A stretch of 43,329 bases of DNA. It comes from a bacterium. GTDB taxonomy: Bacteria > SZUA-79 > Acidulodesulfobacterales > Acidulodesulfobacteraceae. Below the pieces are notes generated by a model. It was given only the letters and a program-made list of their open reading frames with translations. It had not been told where the DNA came from and did not search any database. Of the stretch, positions 8,017-16,815 are shown in pieces. The first letter of the stretch is position 1. Every line of letters begins with the position of its first letter. The stretch is taken from the NCBI GenBank assembly GCA_027319095.1, contig DAHVNW010000015.1:1-43329 (forward strand), written 5' to 3'. Position numbers and translations under genes: made by a program.

Positions 8017-8811
8017 ATGTCGGAAAATGTTTCTCAAAAAGAATGGCGTACTGCTATCACTTCCAACCAGGACGGAAAAATTCTCATTAGAGGATACAAT
8101 TTAGACGGTTTAATAGGAAATAAATCGTATGCCGAAGTATGTTTTTTGCTATTAAAAGGAGAACTTCCAAATCAAAACGAAGCAAAAATGCTCGATGCCA
8201 TATTCGTTTCCTGTATAGACGCCGGAATTGCCGCTCCTTCCTCCGTTGCCGCAAGGACGGTTTTTTCGGGCGGCAATTCGCTTAATGCCGCCGTTGCTGC
8301 AGGGGTATTGACCCTTGGAGATGCGCACGGAGGGGCGATAGAAAAAGCCGCCAAATTATTTCAGGATTATTTAAAAGGCAAAGAAGGAATTAAAGAAACG
8401 GATATAAAAGAAATGGCTGCAAATATTGTCGATGATGCGCTTAAAAACAAAAAAAGGCTTGCCGGATATGGACATAAACTTCATACGGTCGATCCAAGAA
8501 CGAAAAGACTTCTCGAGGTGGCCGACAGCTTAAACTTCGGCGGAAATTATATAAAACTTGCAGTCGGAATAGCCGGCGAATTTAAAGTAAAAAAACCCGA
8601 ACAGAAGCTTCCTCTTAACGTTGACGGCTGTATCGCCGCAATAATTTCGGATATGGGCTTCGATTACAGGCTTGGCAAGGGCTTCTTTATTATTGCCCGT
8701 TCCGCCGGGCTCGTCGGTCAGGTTTTTGAGGAATGGATGAGGGAAAAACCTTTCAGGAGATTAGCCGCTAATCTCCACGAATACGACGGAGTGCCCGAAC
8801 GCAGTCTATAA
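8017..8811 (+). CDS. ccl: citryl-CoA lyase-like protein (short citrate synthase family)
   Basis: This 264-aa protein of the citrate synthase fold is far shorter than citrate synthases (about 380-430 aa) and about the size of Hydrogenobacter citryl-CoA lyase and the C-terminal lyase domain of ATP-citrate lyase. The three catalytic positions are present: GDAHGGAIEKA (His104), LAGYGHKLHTVDPRTK (His153) and LPLNVDGCIAAI (Asp203). It would split citryl-CoA into acetyl-CoA and oxaloacetate, completing citrate cleavage begun by the two genes upstream. Start ATG 8017 follows AAGGAGCG. A strong inverted repeat follows the stop codon. Confidence 0.85.
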   Translation: MSENVSQKEWRTAITSNQDGKILIRGYNLDGLIGNKSYAEVCFLLLKGELPNQNEAKMLDAIFVSCIDAGIAAPSSVAARTVFSGGNSLNAAVAAGVLTLGDAHGGAIEKAAKLFQDYLKGKEGIKETDIKEMAANIVDDALKNKKRLAGYGHKLHTVDPRTKRLLEVADSLNFGGNYIKLAVGIAGEFKVKKPEQKLPLNVDGCIAAIISDMGFDYRLGKGFFIIARSAGLVGQVFEEWMREKPFRRLAANLHEYDGVPERSL

Positions 8812-8812
8812 C

Positions 8813-8839
8813 AGGTACCCGATTTTAAATCGGGTACCT
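8813..8839. terminator. 13-bp perfect inverted repeat after the citryl-CoA lyase gene
   Basis: The arms AGGTACCCGATTT and AAATCGGGTACCT surround a single T, starting 2 bp after the stop codon. No U-tract follows directly, so it may be a processing or stabilising hairpin. It resembles the shorter palindrome at 23006-23029. Confidence 0.5.
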
Positions 8840-8883
8840 CACAACATTGTTGTTATAACATGTAGCACCTTTTTATTCATACA

Positions 8884-8912
8884 TTGTTTTTCTGCTCAGG
8901 ACAAGATATAAT
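8884..8912 (+). promoter_or_regulatory. promoter for fructose-1,6-bisphosphatase
   Basis: TTGTTT (8884-8889), a 17-bp spacer and a perfect TATAAT (8907-8912) lie about 25 nt before the GAGGAGG ribosome binding site of the downstream gene. The bisphosphatase is therefore probably transcribed separately from the citrate-cleavage genes. Confidence 0.55.
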
Positions 8913-8944
8913 AATCGTACTAAGATTATTATGAGGAGGCGGTT

Positions 8945-9901
8945 ATGGACGATAAGGCGTTAACTATTGAATTTGTGAGGGTCACTGAGCATGCGGCGAT
9001 TTCGGTTGCAAGGTTTATCGGCAGAGGCGACGAAAAAGCGGCCGATAAAGCTGCCGTCGAATCCATGAGAGACTCCCTTAACTATATAGATATCGACGGA
9101 ACTATCGTTATAGGCGAAGGCGAAAGGGACGAAGCTCCGATGCTTTATATCGGCGAGAAAGTCGGAAACGGCAAAGGGCAGAAAGTCGATATAGCCGTCG
9201 ATCCTTTAGAAGGAACTACACTGGCGGCTACCAGCGCTCCAAATGCTATAGCGGTCATGGCCATAGGCGATAACGGCAATTTTCTTCACGCCCCAGATAC
9301 TTATATGCAAAAAATAGCGGTAGGGCCTAAAGCCAAAGGAGCCATAGATATAAATCTTTCTCCAACCGAAAATCTTAACAGGATAGCCGATGTTTTAAAC
9401 AGGTACGTGGAAGACTTAACCGTTATAATTCTTAATCGCGAAAGACATAAATCCTTAATAGGCGAGGTAAGAAAAACGGGAGCAAGAATCAGGCTTATTC
9501 AAGACGGCGACGTAGCCGGCGCCATAGCGACGGCAAAAGAAGATTCCGGAATAGACGTTCTTATGGGCATAGGCGGAGCTCCGGAAGGAGTTCTGGGAGC
9601 AGCCGCTTTAAGATGCGTAGGCGGAGATATGCAGGGCAGGCTTGCGTTCAGAAACGAAGAGGAAAAAGAGCGGGCGCTTAAAATGGGAATAAATGATTTG
9701 AATAAGGTTTACGGCATCCAAGAGCTTGCGGCGGGGGACGTGATATTTGTAGCGACGGGCGTTACTAACGGCGATTACCTTAAAGGGGTGGAATTTTTTC
9801 AAGGCGGGGCAAAAACTTATTCCGTTGTTATGAGGTCAAAAACCGGAACCATACGATATATAGAAGCAAACCACTATTTTAATTATAAGGATATACTTTA
9901 A
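8945..9901 (+). CDS. glpX: class II fructose-1,6-bisphosphatase (GlpX)
   Basis: This 318-aa protein of normal GlpX length hydrolyses fructose-1,6-bisphosphate to fructose-6-phosphate, a gluconeogenic step. Metal- and phosphate-site motifs are DGTIVIGEGERDEAPML, VDPLEGTTLAATSAPNAI and GIGGAPEGVLGAAALRC. Start ATG 8945 follows GAGGAGG. A bifunctional FBPase/SBPase is possible but no Calvin-cycle genes are visible. Next to the reverse TCA genes it would lead fixed carbon toward sugars. Confidence 0.93.
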   Translation: MDDKALTIEFVRVTEHAAISVARFIGRGDEKAADKAAVESMRDSLNYIDIDGTIVIGEGERDEAPMLYIGEKVGNGKGQKVDIAVDPLEGTTLAATSAPNAIAVMAIGDNGNFLHAPDTYMQKIAVGPKAKGAIDINLSPTENLNRIADVLNRYVEDLTVIILNRERHKSLIGEVRKTGARIRLIQDGDVAGAIATAKEDSGIDVLMGIGGAPEGVLGAAALRCVGGDMQGRLAFRNEEEKERALKMGINDLNKVYGIQELAAGDVIFVATGVTNGDYLKGVEFFQGGAKTYSVVMRSKTGTIRYIEANHYFNYKDIL

Positions 9902-9957
9902 TCGACGTTAATCCGGATTAAACGGTGTTAACTTATTAAGACGGAGATAATAGAGCC

Positions 9958-10872
9958 ATGAAGGTTTTTGTAACCGGAGGAACCGGATTCGCAGGCTCGG
10001 TCGTAACCGAAAAAATTAAATCGTCTGGAGCTTCCGTTGCGCTGTTGGAACGCAATAAAAAGAAAATTCCGCACTTAAAAGAACTGGGTTTCGAAGTATT
10101 CGAAGGAACGCTCGAAGAAAAAGACGCGGTTAGCGATTTCCTTGCATCAGGCAAATTTGATGCGATAATAAATCTAATTGGAATAATAAGAAGCGTTCCG
10201 GACTTTTCCTTTAAAAAAGTTCATGTGGATTACGTAAATACGCTAACAAACTTAGCTAAGGAAAACGGCATAGATAGATTTATCCATATGAGTGCATTAG
10301 GCGCTGCGGAAGGCAGCGATTCCGAATATTTTTCGACGAAATACGAAGGCGAAAAGCTTGTCGAAAATTCCGGTTTAAAATGGACGGTTTTTCGTCCGTC
10401 TTTGATTTTCGGGGATAACGCGGCGTTTTTCGACGACCTTATAAACTTAGTTAAAACGAGAGCTTTTATCCCGGTTATAGGAACCGGGGAAACTAAATTT
10501 TTACCGATAGACGTTTTTTCCGTCGCAGAAGGTTTTAATAATTCTTTGTATAACGAAAAAGCCCTTAATAAAATATTTCAACTGTGCGGTCCGGATATAT
10601 TTACGTTCGAAGGCATACTAGATTTAATTATGGAAATTATGCCCCCGAAAAAATTAAAAATACATGTTCCTTCTTTTATTGCCGAAAAGTCTTTAAACGT
10701 AATCGAAAAATTGTCGCCGTCCTTATCTATGAGCTTTCCGGTAACGGCGGACCAGATTAAGATGTTAAATCACGATAATGCGTGTTCGGACGGAATGGAA
10801 GAAACAGATTCTATTCTTGGATTAAATAGGAAACCATTGAAACAGTGGATAAAAGAATATTTATTACGATAA
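9958..10872 (+). CDS. NAD(P)-binding atypical SDR, NDUFA9-like
   Basis: This 304-aa protein has an N-terminal Rossmann motif KVFVTGGTGFAGSVV, then INLIGIIR, HMSALGA, a YEGEKLVENSGLKWTVFRPSLIFG segment and GTGETKFLPID. These match the extended/atypical SDR group related to the complex I NDUFA9 subunit and quinone-associated reductases. Substrate cannot be told from sequence. Start ATG 9958 follows ACGGAGA. A downstream DsrE-like gene begins 45 bp after its stop. Confidence 0.85.
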   Translation: MKVFVTGGTGFAGSVVTEKIKSSGASVALLERNKKKIPHLKELGFEVFEGTLEEKDAVSDFLASGKFDAIINLIGIIRSVPDFSFKKVHVDYVNTLTNLAKENGIDRFIHMSALGAAEGSDSEYFSTKYEGEKLVENSGLKWTVFRPSLIFGDNAAFFDDLINLVKTRAFIPVIGTGETKFLPIDVFSVAEGFNNSLYNEKALNKIFQLCGPDIFTFEGILDLIMEIMPPKKLKIHVPSFIAEKSLNVIEKLSPSLSMSFPVTADQIKMLNHDNACSDGMEETDSILGLNRKPLKQWIKEYLLR

Positions 10873-10917
10873 ATAAAATTGGCTTAAATAATATTTATCA
10901 TAATCTTAAAATAGTAG

Positions 10918-11304
10918 ATGGAAACGGAAAATGAAAAAATTTTAATAGTCCAGCTTGCCGACCCCGAAAAAGAGCCGGAAAAATCTATAGCAAGCCTGAT
11001 ATTTGCAAGAACGCTCGCGGTTATGGAAAACAAGATTTATATATTCAGCATGGCGAAATCCCCCCTGCTTTACCTTAAAAGTTTGGAAGACAATCATAAT
11101 ATAGAAAAAAAAAATAGGGATTTAATAACCGAAAATTTAAACGAATTACTGAAATATCCGCTTTCGGTATCCTTATATATATGCTCTAAAAGCAAGGAAC
11201 TCCTGTCTATAGACGAAAGCATGCTTGTAAAGCCCTTTCAAATAGCCGGCATGCTTACCCTGCATAATTTAAAACAAACCTCGGACCATGCATACTTTTT
11301 CTAA
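10918..11304 (+). CDS. DsrE-like family protein
   Basis: This 128-aa protein starts with EKILIVQLADPEKEPEKS followed by IFARTLAVMENKIYIFSM, the beta-alpha-beta pattern of DsrE/DsrF-like proteins. No obvious conserved cysteine of sulfur-relay DsrE remains in the usual place (the only Cys is in YICSKSKEL). It is therefore better called DsrE-like without a stated function. The start ATG 10918 has a weak upstream site. It is the last gene before the mra promoter. Confidence 0.6.
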   Translation: METENEKILIVQLADPEKEPEKSIASLIFARTLAVMENKIYIFSMAKSPLLYLKSLEDNHNIEKKNRDLITENLNELLKYPLSVSLYICSKSKELLSIDESMLVKPFQIAGMLTLHNLKQTSDHAYFF

Positions 11305-11430
11305 TCGCAAAAATATCTGACTTTCCGGCTTTTTTAAATTCCCAAGACGGCGTACTCTCTCTTAATTTCTCGCATCAAGGGAGGGGAAATTGATATAAAT
11401 AATAATTTTAGGAAAATTTTAGGAAAATGC

Positions 11431-11459
11431 TTGACTTTTATTAAAATCGATAATATTAT
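11431..11459 (+). promoter_or_regulatory. main promoter of the dcw cluster
   Basis: TTGACT (11431-11436), a 17-bp spacer and TATTAT (11454-11459) make a good sigma70-type promoter. Transcription would start near 11466, at the first MraZ repeat. Confidence 0.7.
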
Positions 11460-11465
11460 TTAATT

Positions 11466-11490
11466 GTGGTAAAAAGTGGTAAAAAGTGGT
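11466..11490 (+). promoter_or_regulatory. MraZ operator: three GTGGT repeats at 10-bp period
   Basis: GTGGT occurs at 11466, 11476 and 11486, each separated by AAAAA, placing three sites on one face of the helix. MraZ is known to bind tandem direct repeats of GTGG/TGGG type upstream of its own gene. These lie at the predicted transcription start, so autorepression of the cluster is likely. Confidence 0.8.
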
Positions 11491-11533
11491 AACTACTTTA
11501 AATTAAATATTAAAAAATTAATTTATTTATTTT

Positions 11534-11977
11534 ATGTTTAGCGGCAGATATAATCATTCTATAGACGATAAAGGAAGAATAAAAATTCCGCAGAAGATAA
11601 AGGACTCTTTGACGTCCGCGTATGATGGCACATCCTTAGTGATTACTAATTTAGATAAATGCCTCGTCGCGTATCCGATGGAAGAATGGCGTAAATTAGA
11701 GGAAAAAGCGCTTAAACTGCCTTCTATGCAAAAAGACGTTTTAGAATTTTTAAGATATTTTTTTTCCGGCGCGGAGGAAGTGGAACTTGATAAATTAGAC
11801 AGGATACATATTCCGCAGTCGCTTAAAATTACCGGAAATTTAAATAAAGAAGCGGTTTTGGTGGGGATTATAAACAGGTTCGAAATATGGGACAAGGGTC
11901 TGTGGAACGCTAATTTCGAAGGTGCAAAGTCCAATTTCGAATCCATTGCGGCTACAATGTCGCAGATAGGTTTTTAG
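11534..11977 (+). CDS. mraZ: transcriptional regulator MraZ
   Basis: This 147-aa protein has two AbrB-like SpoVT domains. It starts MFSGRYNHSIDDKGRIKIP and repeats the pattern at LDKLDRIHIPQSLKI. It is the DNA-binding autoregulator of the dcw operon. The start at ATG 11534 has no clear Shine-Dalgarno and about 68 nt of leader. The operator and promoter just upstream match its expected target. rsmH starts 1 bp after its stop. Confidence 0.95.
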   Translation: MFSGRYNHSIDDKGRIKIPQKIKDSLTSAYDGTSLVITNLDKCLVAYPMEEWRKLEEKALKLPSMQKDVLEFLRYFFSGAEEVELDKLDRIHIPQSLKITGNLNKEAVLVGIINRFEIWDKGLWNANFEGAKSNFESIAATMSQIGF

Positions 11978-11978
11978 C

Positions 11979-12890
11979 ATGGCTATGTCAACAAGGCATA
12001 TACCCGTTCTTATGAAGGAAGCCATAGACGTTTTGAATATTAAGCAGGGAAATGTTTATGTCGATGGAACGCTTGGAGGAGGGGGATTTGCTGAAGAAAT
12101 ATTAAAAAGGCTTTCGCGGGGAGGTTTTTTGATTGGGATAGACAGAGACTTATCGGCCGTAAAAAATGCGCAAGCAGCATTGGAAGAAAAATTCGATAAA
12201 AAAAATTTTAAGCTGTTCCATGCTAATTTCGCTAAAATAGACGAAATAGTTAAAGGCGAAGGATTTTCAGGAATAGACGGCGCGGTGCTAGATTTAGGAA
12301 TTAGTTCCATTCAACTCGAAGGGGGAAGGGGGTTTAGTTTCGGCGAGGATGTTGACGCCGTCGCCGGATTGGATATGAGGATGGATCCCGAAAGCGGATT
12401 GACGGCAGGCGATATAATAAACGGCTATCCAGAAAAAACCATAGCCGATATAATTTGGAAATACGGAGACGAAAAGTTTTCTAGAGGAATAGCAAAAAAC
12501 ATAATCGCTTATAGAAAAAAAAAGCCTTTGGAAACGCCTTTAGAATTAGCGGAGGTTGTCAGAAAGTCCGTCTATAAAGGTTACGGAAAATTCAAGAGGT
12601 TTCGAACCGATCCAGCGACTAAGACTTTTATGGCATTGAGAATTTTCGTAAATAAAGAATACGATTCCTTAACGGAATTTTTAGAAAAACTTAGGACCGT
12701 TTTAAATAAAGGGGGAAGGACGGCTATAATTTCTTTTCACTCAGGAGAAGACAGGATAGTTAAAAATTTTTTAAAAAATAATTTAGATTTTAAACCGGTA
12801 AACAAAAAACCCATAGTGCCCGGCGAAGAAGAAATAAAAAATAACGGCAGGTCAAGAAGCGCAAAATTGAGGGTTTTTTACTATGTCTAA
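11979..12890 (+). CDS. rsmH: 16S rRNA (cytosine1402-N4)-methyltransferase RsmH (MraW)
   Basis: This 303-aa protein shows HIPVLMKEAIDVL, the SAM-binding GTLGGGGFAEEIL, DLGISSIQLE with GFSF, and C-terminal RSRSAKLRVF. These are diagnostic of RsmH, which methylates C1402 of 16S rRNA. It overlaps ftsL by 8 bp, so the two are translationally coupled. Confidence 0.96.
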   Translation: MAMSTRHIPVLMKEAIDVLNIKQGNVYVDGTLGGGGFAEEILKRLSRGGFLIGIDRDLSAVKNAQAALEEKFDKKNFKLFHANFAKIDEIVKGEGFSGIDGAVLDLGISSIQLEGGRGFSFGEDVDAVAGLDMRMDPESGLTAGDIINGYPEKTIADIIWKYGDEKFSRGIAKNIIAYRKKKPLETPLELAEVVRKSVYKGYGKFKRFRTDPATKTFMALRIFVNKEYDSLTEFLEKLRTVLNKGGRTAIISFHSGEDRIVKNFLKNNLDFKPVNKKPIVPGEEEIKNNGRSRSAKLRVFYYV

Positions 12891-13149
12891 AATAAGGCCT
12901 TATTTTATCGTTATTGTGATTGTGCTTACGGTATTGGGAATTTTTTACGTATGGACATCAATGGAAAGCATAAAATTAGGCTACGATATTTCAAAGCTTA
13001 ACGCCGTCAAAGCAAAATTAGAGCATAAGCATAAAGAGCTTTTAATAAAAAAAACCGCTTTAGACTCTCCTTCGCGTATATATGCCGTTGCAAAAAAAAT
13101 GGGTTTTATTTATCCGAAAGAGGGCGAAATTATAATGGTTCATGATTAG
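12883..13149 (+). CDS. ftsL: cell division protein FtsL-like
   Basis: This 88-aa protein has a short cytoplasmic start (MSKIRP), one membrane span (about 7-24) and a periplasmic heptad-like helix, ending with the motif SPSRIYAVAKKMGFIYPKEGEII. Size, topology and place between rsmH and ftsI identify FtsL, a partner of FtsB/FtsQ in the divisome. It overlaps ftsI by 8 bp. Confidence 0.85.
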   Translation: MSKIRPYFIVIVIVLTVLGIFYVWTSMESIKLGYDISKLNAVKAKLEHKHKELLIKKTALDSPSRIYAVAKKMGFIYPKEGEIIMVHD

Positions 13150-15190
13150 AGTATGGAAGACGACTTTAAAACTGAGAATGATAATCGGTTTTATCGTAAT
13201 TCTAATTTTTGTAGGGATGCTTATAAGCCGGGCATTCGACCTTCAAATCATGGAAGGTTCGAGATTAAAAAAGCTTGCACGGAAGCAATTTCACGCAAAA
13301 ATATATTTTATGCCCGAAAGGGGCAATATTTATTCGTCTAACGGAAGCATACTCGCAGCAAGCGTGAATGTGCCTGGAATTGCCGTAGATTCTTTTATGG
13401 TGAAGCATAAACTTAAAAATGCCGAAAAATTATCTAAAATAACCGGCATAAGTTACGACAAAATAATTAGAATATTAAACCGGAACGTTCAATTTGCATG
13501 GATTAAACGGAGGGTATCCGGACGGACGGCGAAAGAAGTGGAAAAATTAGGTATTCCCGGCGTTGTTTTGGTTAAGCAGCCCGTAAGGTATTATCCCAAC
13601 GGTTCGTTGTTAGCCCATGTTTTAGGATTCGTAGGAATAAACGACAACGGCTTATCAGGGATAGAATATAAATACGACAAATATTTAAAAGGAAACAGAC
13701 GGGCTTTAAAAATTTTACAAGACGGTTTGGGGCAGTATATTTTTATACGCGGCTTCGGTTTCAAAAAAGCGACGCACGGCGATAATATTTATTTGACTGT
13801 TAATAAACAGCTTCAGTTTGTAACGCAGTATTATTTAGATAAGGAGGCAAAGGCGGCAGATTCCAGAGGCGCTTTTGCGATAGTTATGAATCCAAACACG
13901 GGGGCGATTCTTGCTATGGCTGACTATCCGGATTTCAATCCGAATTACTATTGGAAGTATTCTGCGCGATACTGGAGAAATAGAGCCGTTACCGACGATT
14001 TTGAGCCTGGTTCGACTATGAAGCCGTTCATAATTTCTGGAGCATTGCAGGATGGAATAATAAAGCCGGATACCGTGATAAACGGCCATCACGGCGCATA
14101 TTATATAGACGGGATAATCGTGCACGATGTCGAGAACGGGTTCGGACGCATGACTATTAACCAGTTAATCGAGTATTCCTGCAACGTGTGCGCATGCCAG
14201 GTAGGAATGAAGATGGGGAAACCCCGGGTTTGGCACTGGTTAAAAAAATGGGGTTTCTTATCCCGGCCGCATGCCGGTTTGCTCGGCGAATCGGCAGGGA
14301 TAGACAGGCCATTAAGCAAATGGTCGGAAGTCGGCCCATGCGAAGAGGCTTTCGGACAGGGCGCCGCCATTACCGGTTTGCAGGAGATAACCGCCCTTTC
14401 CGCAATCGCAAACGGCGGACTTAGGATAAAGCCTTATATTATAGACAAAATAGTAAACCCGTACGGGAAAATTATTTATAAAGCAAAACCTGAATATTTG
14501 GGGAGAATAATTACGCATAAGGTCGATAGAGAAATCAAATATATGATGAGGTTAGTCGTTAAGGGCGGTACCGGACAGTATTCAAGGCTTATAGATTTTA
14601 AAGTTTGCGGAAAAACAGGCACGGGACAGATTACTAACCCTAAAACCGGAAAATATTATAAAAATAAGTATACGGCTTCTTTTATGGCTTTTGTTCCATA
14701 CAGGCATCCTAAATTAGCGATGCTGGTAGTTCAGCAGAAACCGGCGAAGATAAGTTATTACGGAGGAGCCGTAAGCGCTCCGGTAGCGGGCGATGTTTTC
14801 AAAAGCGCGGTGAATATATTAAACATATACCCCGGCGGAAAAGCATATAAAAAACAATTGAAAGCCGGCGCGAACATATATGACAACTCCGGTGTTTTAA
14901 TCTTGCGCGGCGGTTCCAAAACTACGGACTCCGGCGTTAAAAATGCTTCGATAAAAGACTTTGGAAGTATAACAATGCCGGATTTAAAGGGTTTAACGGT
15001 TTATCGGGCATTAGCGGTTTTAAGAAAATTCAGGTTTTCCCTTAAAATTATAGGAAGCGGATATTTGTATTACCAGAGTATTAAGCCTGGAACGAACTTA
15101 GGCAAAACAGGCAGCGAAAAAGCCTTATTTTTAAAATTCGAACCCTATAAGTATTATTATTTTAAGAAAAATAAAAATAAAAAACCTTAG
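13142..15190 (+). CDS. ftsI: septal penicillin-binding protein FtsI/PBP3-type with C-terminal PASTA domain
   Basis: This 682-aa class B penicillin-binding protein has one N-terminal membrane span (about 12-32), a dimerisation domain, then a transpeptidase domain. The active-site motifs are STMK (Ser291-Lys294), SCN (Ser346-Asn348) and KTGT (491-494). A PASTA-like segment near the C-terminus starts ITMPDLKGLTVYRAL. It crosslinks septal peptidoglycan together with FtsW. The PASTA tail resembles SpoVD/PBP2x-type proteins. The start ATG 13142 overlaps ftsL. Confidence 0.93.
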   Translation: MIRVWKTTLKLRMIIGFIVILIFVGMLISRAFDLQIMEGSRLKKLARKQFHAKIYFMPERGNIYSSNGSILAASVNVPGIAVDSFMVKHKLKNAEKLSKITGISYDKIIRILNRNVQFAWIKRRVSGRTAKEVEKLGIPGVVLVKQPVRYYPNGSLLAHVLGFVGINDNGLSGIEYKYDKYLKGNRRALKILQDGLGQYIFIRGFGFKKATHGDNIYLTVNKQLQFVTQYYLDKEAKAADSRGAFAIVMNPNTGAILAMADYPDFNPNYYWKYSARYWRNRAVTDDFEPGSTMKPFIISGALQDGIIKPDTVINGHHGAYYIDGIIVHDVENGFGRMTINQLIEYSCNVCACQVGMKMGKPRVWHWLKKWGFLSRPHAGLLGESAGIDRPLSKWSEVGPCEEAFGQGAAITGLQEITALSAIANGGLRIKPYIIDKIVNPYGKIIYKAKPEYLGRIITHKVDREIKYMMRLVVKGGTGQYSRLIDFKVCGKTGTGQITNPKTGKYYKNKYTASFMAFVPYRHPKLAMLVVQQKPAKISYYGGAVSAPVAGDVFKSAVNILNIYPGGKAYKKQLKAGANIYDNSGVLILRGGSKTTDSGVKNASIKDFGSITMPDLKGLTVYRALAVLRKFRFSLKIIGSGYLYYQSIKPGTNLGKTGSEKALFLKFEPYKYYYFKKNKNKKP

Positions 15191-15216
15191 AGGGATACCT
15201 GCAAATACAAAAATTT

Positions 15217-16815
15217 ATGAAAATCAAGGATATTATAAAAGATAAAGATTTAAAATTTTCCGTTTACGGAAGCGCCGGCATAAACATTATAGGAATATCG
15301 AACGATTCGCGTAAAATAAAAAAAGGATATCTTTTTGCCGCAAAAAAAGGCGTTAACGTCGATTCTAATATTTATATAGAAGAAGCTATTAGAAACGGAG
15401 CTTCCGCAATTTTAACGGGAGACGTCCTGGCGGTAAAAAAATTTGAAGGCAGCGGAGTTTCCGTAATCATTGCAAAAGCCCCGTTAAAAGCATATGCCGT
15501 TATTTCCAGAAATTTTTTCGGCAATCCGGCGGAAAGGTTAAACGTTATAGGAGTAACGGGAACAAACGGGAAAACCACCGTTACTTTTTTAATAAGATCT
15601 ATTTTAAACGCGGCAGGACATAGTGCCGGATTAATAGGAACGATAGGCTATGAAATAGGCGGACGCATAATCGAATCTAAAAATACTACTCCAGACCCTT
15701 ACGAACTAAATAAGATGTTTTCGGATATTGCGCTCACGAATGGGGCAGCCGAAAAAAGTTGCGTTATGGAAGTTTCGTCGCATAGTTTAGCGCAGGACAG
15801 GGTTTACGGCATTCCATTCGACGTCGCGGTTTTTACCAACCTGACCCGCGACCATCTCGATTATCATAAAAGCATGAAAAGATATTTTGGGGCAAAAAAA
15901 AAGCTATTTACGGAAATATTATTAAAAAGCGGAAAAGCGGAAAAATTTGCCGTAATAAATAACGACGACTACTATGGAAAAATTTTGATAACGGAATTAA
16001 AAGACTATTTAGGCAAAGTAAAAGTATTAGCATACGGACTTGACGAAAACTGCGGCATATCGGCGCATAACATAAATTATTACAGGGACGGCTTAAAATT
16101 TGATATTATTCTTCCGGATAACAATAAAATAAAAAGTGTCCGGTCTAATCTTATAGGCAGTTATAACGTTTACAATATACTTGCCGCGGTTTCCGCCGCA
16201 TATGCCCTTTCCGTACCGCTTGAATATATTTCCGAAGGAATAGAGTCGTTAAGCGGCGTTCCGGGCAGGATAGAAAAAGTAAGCACCGGAAGCGCAGAAT
16301 CGCCTTTGATTTGCATAGATTATGCCCATACGGACGATGCGCTTAAAAGGGTTTTATCCGTTTTGAGAAATATAACGGAAACGGGAAAACTTATAAGCGT
16401 TTTCGGCTGCGGCGGCGACAGGGACAAGGGCAAAAGACCTTTGATGGGCGAACATTCTACGACAATAGCCGATATCAGTATAATTACGTCGGATAATCCG
16501 AGAAGCGAAGACCCTTTATCGATTATAAAGGAAATAGAATCCGGCATAAAAGACGCAAAGTTCGCCGATAAAAAAGGTTTAGGCGGCGCAGCCGTAAAGA
16601 GGGACGGACATGTTTATACCGTCGAGGAAGACCGGACAAATGCTATAAAACTTGCTCTTTCCGTCGCAACGGATGAAGATACGGTTCTTATAGCGGGAAA
16701 AGGGCATGAAGATTATATGATAGTCAAAGAAAATAAGTTTCATTTTAGCGACAGGGAAGAAGTATTGAAATATTATAATAAAATAAAAACAAAAAATTGT
16801 GAAAATAGAATATAA
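15217..16815 (+). CDS. murE: UDP-MurNAc-tripeptide synthetase MurE (meso-diaminopimelate-adding)
   Basis: This 532-aa Mur ligase has an N-terminal UDP-substrate domain (IGISNDSRKIKKGYLF), ATP loop GVTGTNGKTTVTF (Lys119), and the C-terminal DNPRSEDP motif (426-433). DNPR is the signature for meso-diaminopimelate rather than lysine. It is somewhat longer than the usual 480-500 aa, with an extra stretch near 440-470 (KFADKKGLGGAAVKRDG). Start ATG 15217. Confidence 0.95.
   Translation: MKIKDIIKDKDLKFSVYGSAGINIIGISNDSRKIKKGYLFAAKKGVNVDSNIYIEEAIRNGASAILTGDVLAVKKFEGSGVSVIIAKAPLKAYAVISRNFFGNPAERLNVIGVTGTNGKTTVTFLIRSILNAAGHSAGLIGTIGYEIGGRIIESKNTTPDPYELNKMFSDIALTNGAAEKSCVMEVSSHSLAQDRVYGIPFDVAVFTNLTRDHLDYHKSMKRYFGAKKKLFTEILLKSGKAEKFAVINNDDYYGKILITELKDYLGKVKVLAYGLDENCGISAHNINYYRDGLKFDIILPDNNKIKSVRSNLIGSYNVYNILAAVSAAYALSVPLEYISEGIESLSGVPGRIEKVSTGSAESPLICIDYAHTDDALKRVLSVLRNITETGKLISVFGCGGDRDKGKRPLMGEHSTTIADISIITSDNPRSEDPLSIIKEIESGIKDAKFADKKGLGGAAVKRDGHVYTVEEDRTNAIKLALSVATDEDTVLIAGKGHEDYMIVKENKFHFSDREEVLKYYNKIKTKNCENRI

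Noticed and set aside
8017-8811. Full citrate synthase
   Set aside because: All catalytic residues are present but the protein is about 120-160 residues shorter than citrate synthases and matches the lyase length.
9908-9921. Palindrome TTAATCCGGATTAA after glpX as a terminator
   Set aside because: The stem is short, lacks a loop and has no T-run; it may be chance.
11466-11490. Short tandem repeat or CRISPR-like array
   Set aside because: Only three 5-bp units at a 10-bp period upstream of mraZ; this is an operator. No CRISPR array was seen anywhere in the window.
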